The notes beneath the pieces are model-generated. The model saw only the letters and a program-made list of their open reading frames with translations. It was not told where the DNA came from and did no database searches. Below are positions 63,543 to 64,000 of a stretch of DNA of 64,000 nt, piece after piece (within the stretch, counting starts at the first letter, position 1; every line of letters begins with the position of its first letter). The stretch spans positions 1-64,000 of the forward strand of contig CAVPPF010000003.1 in the NCBI GenBank assembly GCA_963707435.1, in the 5' to 3' direction. Both the position numbers and the translations under genes were made by a program. The DNA comes from UBA4744 sp963707435 (lineage in GTDB: Bacteria > Actinomycetota > Acidimicrobiia > Spongiisociales > UBA4744).

Positions 63543-63566
63543 TCAGGGTATTCCCGAACACCCTGA
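63543..63566. promoter_or_regulatory. near-perfect 24-bp palindrome upstream of DUF3263 gene
   Basis: Arms TCAGGGTATTC and GAACACCCTGA (10 of 11 matching) flank a CC centre. It lies immediately upstream of the DUF3263 start, the position of a -10/-35 region if the mRNA is leaderless. A protein-binding operator is the simplest reading; a short RNA hairpin is the alternative. Confidence 0.5.
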
Positions 63567-63698
63567 GAAACGGGTATTTCGAGCCGGCGGAGGGAACCGA
63601 ACCACGACCTTCTGATTTGGTGGTCGGGAATCCAAGTGGCCAGTGAGGTCAGGTCTTGGGGAGGCTGTGAGCGCTGTCGGTCTCGGAGGGACTGTCGT

Positions 63699-63989
63699 CT
63701 ATGGGCCAATCGCAACAAGCTGCCCCAACTGGGGTAGGTCTGGGCTAGTCACTGTCCCCTCGGTGGTATCGATGAAGGTGAACCACGCGAATCCGTTCCA
63801 ATCATGTACAACCAGCCACCGTCCGTTGGCACTCCACAGAGCCGCCCCGGACCTGGTCGGGAAATCAGCTGTCTCATCCTCTGTCTCAAACCAGAGGCGT
63901 CGTTCGCCAACCAACCGGCAGCCATCCAGATTGTTCTCGATCGTGGCGGTGATGCCGCCAATGGCATTGCCAGGCGGAGAAGGAGCCAT
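63699..63989 (-). CDS. hypothetical protein, possibly 5'-truncated by window end
   Basis: At least 96 residues (GNAIGGITATIENNLDGCRLVGERRLWFETEDETADFPTRSGAALWSANGRWLVVHDWNGFAWFTFIDTTEGT) ending at TAG 63699. The repeated short strands with WSANGRWLVVHDWNGFAWF look like a beta-propeller or WD-type fragment. The frame stays open to the window edge, so the start may lie outside. No family is recognised. Confidence 0.5.
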   Translation of the reverse strand: MAPSPPGNAIGGITATIENNLDGCRLVGERRLWFETEDETADFPTRSGAALWSANGRWLVVHDWNGFAWFTFIDTTEGTVTSPDLPQLGQLVAIGP

Positions 63990-64000
63990 CCACAGGATCG

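Overview
This window is GC-rich, densely coded bacterial chromosome, most likely from an Actinomycetota member near the class Acidimicrobiia. Supporting markers are a bacterial proteasome activator (Bpa), a DUF2342-type zinc metalloprotease, a DUF3263 protein, a LytR_C protein, class E sortase, a WS/DGAT acyltransferase, a Ddn-like deazaflavin oxidoreductase, and secreted proteins whose anchors are followed by Thr/Pro-rich linkers. There is no insertion sequence, prophage, CRISPR array or rRNA. One tRNA (Arg, CCU) is present.

Layout. 1-6298 (minus): UPF0182 membrane protein, DivIVA-like coiled-coil protein, Lon-like PDZ protease, sortase, solute-binding lipoprotein. 6379-12452 (plus): BioY, ValS, an ECF-like sigma factor overlapping a membrane-anchored Kelch-like protein, and an SGNH-like lipoprotein. 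12548-26447 (minus): a lipid or steroid-type acyl-CoA catabolic block (two quite different acyl-CoA dehydrogenases side by side, a third one, TetR regulator, MaoC hydratase, SDR, quinone oxidoreductase) next to a Liv-type ABC transporter operon with an acyl-CoA ligase inserted in it. 26581-33599: MoaE, then a protein-quality-control group (HtrA, metalloprotease, Bpa) and a PAS histidine kinase. 33609-42705: ClC channel, nitrobindin-like protein, an ABC ATPase with altered catalytic motifs, PabB-PabC fusion, tyrosine phenol-lyase, RRM protein. 42735-54652: Ddn-like oxidoreductase, an 81-bp tandem repeat, NYN/OST-HTH protein, HAD, GNAT, tRNA-Arg, DAO oxidase with an ornithine-cyclodeaminase homologue, WS/DGAT, EamA, CvpA-CAP fusion, AlaX. 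54826-60507 (plus): a second complete Liv-type ABC operon. 60513-64000 (minus): AI-2E-family permease, LiaF-like protein, LytR_C, DUF3263 and a partial gene.

The strongest functional theme is uptake and beta-oxidation of carboxylic or lipid substrates: Liv transporter, acyl-CoA ligase, dehydrogenase, hydratase and hydroxyacyl dehydrogenase, probably under the TetR protein encoded inside the block. Two good inverted repeats lie in the promoter region of that operon.

Caution: about a dozen otherwise well-conserved genes, including the essential valS, are broken by one or more frame changes with recognisable sequence continuing in another frame. I read these as base-calling or assembly indels rather than true pseudogenes, and I give the full span of each gene with the approximate breakpoints. 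Two non-coding features stand out: arrays of degenerate 7-bp tandem repeats in several intergenic gaps, and a separate 81-bp tandem repeat.
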